From Actinomycetota bacterium (lineage in GTDB: Bacteria > Actinomycetota > UBA4738): 5,875 nt of DNA. Location: the NCBI GenBank assembly GCA_005885025.1, contig VAYC01000209.1, forward strand, positions 1-5,875, in the 5' to 3' direction. Numbering within the stretch: position 1 is the stretch's first letter; the number at the start of each line of letters is the position of its first letter. Below, in pieces: positions 5,680-5,875 of the stretch. The notes below the pieces were generated by a model that was not told the DNA's origin, made no database searches, and saw only the letters and a list, made by a program, of their open reading frames with translations. The position numbers were made by a program, and so were the translations under genes.

Positions 5680-5875
5680 ATGGGAAAGACGGTCTCGTCC
5701 CTCCGAGGTCTATGCGCGGTGGTGGCCTTCCTGCTGCTCCCTGCGTGCACGGGAGCCCCGAGGGGGGGATCTCCCAGTTCACCCTCTGCTTCCTCTGAGG
5801 TCTCGACCCCGACGCCTTCTCCCGCCGACCTCTTCGTCCGAACGTGCGAAGCCAGCGTGTACGGAGACCTCGGGA
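5680..5875 (+). CDS. Lipoprotein of unknown function, N-terminal part only (runs off the window)
   Basis: From the ATG at 5680 the window encodes 65 residues before it ends; the 3' part lies outside. Residues 1-23 are a lipoprotein signal peptide: MGKTVSSLRG, a hydrophobic LCAVVAFLLL stretch, then the lipobox LPAC with the lipidated cysteine at C23. Residues 24-50 are a Ser/Pro/Thr-rich flexible linker, typical of actinobacterial surface lipoproteins. The start of the folded domain reads LFVRTCEASVYGDLG. I have an impression of similar Cys-containing openings in actinobacterial proteins of unknown function, but cannot name a family. An AGG at 5668-5670, nine bases before the ATG, is a weak ribosome binding site; an in-frame TTG at 5671 is a less likely start. 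It is divergent from the polymerase gene, with 57 bases between. Confidence 0.75.
   Translation, partial: MGKTVSSLRGLCAVVAFLLLPACTGAPRGGSPSSPSASSEVSTPTPSPADLFVRTCEASVYGDLG

Overview
The window is 5,875 bases of visibly GC-rich DNA (about two thirds G+C by eye). It has strong Shine-Dalgarno sites, GTG starts, short intergenic gaps and frequent Arg/Ala/Pro/Gly codons. The gene types are a stand-alone LigD-type polymerase, an Asp-box secreted protein, a Ser/Pro-linker lipoprotein, a DUF2089 regulator and a TrpB2-like enzyme. Together they suggest a chromosomal segment of an actinomycete-like bacterium, possibly an uncultured soil lineage. That placement is an inference from style and gene families; no marker gene is present. 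I see no RNA gene, CRISPR array, insertion sequence or phage gene.

Layout. Positions 1-116 are a comparatively AT-rich leader with a good sigma70-type promoter and a 13-bp imperfect inverted repeat straddling it. Positions 117-437 (+) encode a small DUF2089-type helix-turn-helix protein. It overlaps by 26 bases a GTG-started gene (412-1251, +) for a secreted/anchored protein with one extracytoplasmic beta-rich domain and three membrane segments; the two form a translationally coupled pair. Positions 1274-2621 (-) hold a TrpB2-like PLP enzyme whose reading frame is broken near 2024, apparently by a deletion of about 32 bases. A 124-base divergent intergenic region follows, carrying a long-range inverted repeat with one arm near each start codon. 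Positions 2746-4248 (+) encode a 500-residue exported protein with six Asp-box (BNR) motifs. Positions 4267-5622 (-) encode a stand-alone LigD-type primase-polymerase domain with an extra C-terminal module. The window ends inside a lipoprotein gene (5680 onward, +), divergent from the polymerase.

How the genes work together. Only the DUF2089/membrane-protein pair is an evident operon. The other genes alternate in strand (- + - +), with convergent gaps of 22 and 17 bases and divergent gaps of 124 and 57 bases, so they look like independent housekeeping or accessory functions rather than one pathway. I found no convincing new multi-gene system. The best leads are the coupled DUF2089/membrane-protein pair with its promoter dyad, the broken trpB2-like gene, and the C-terminal extension of the polymerase.
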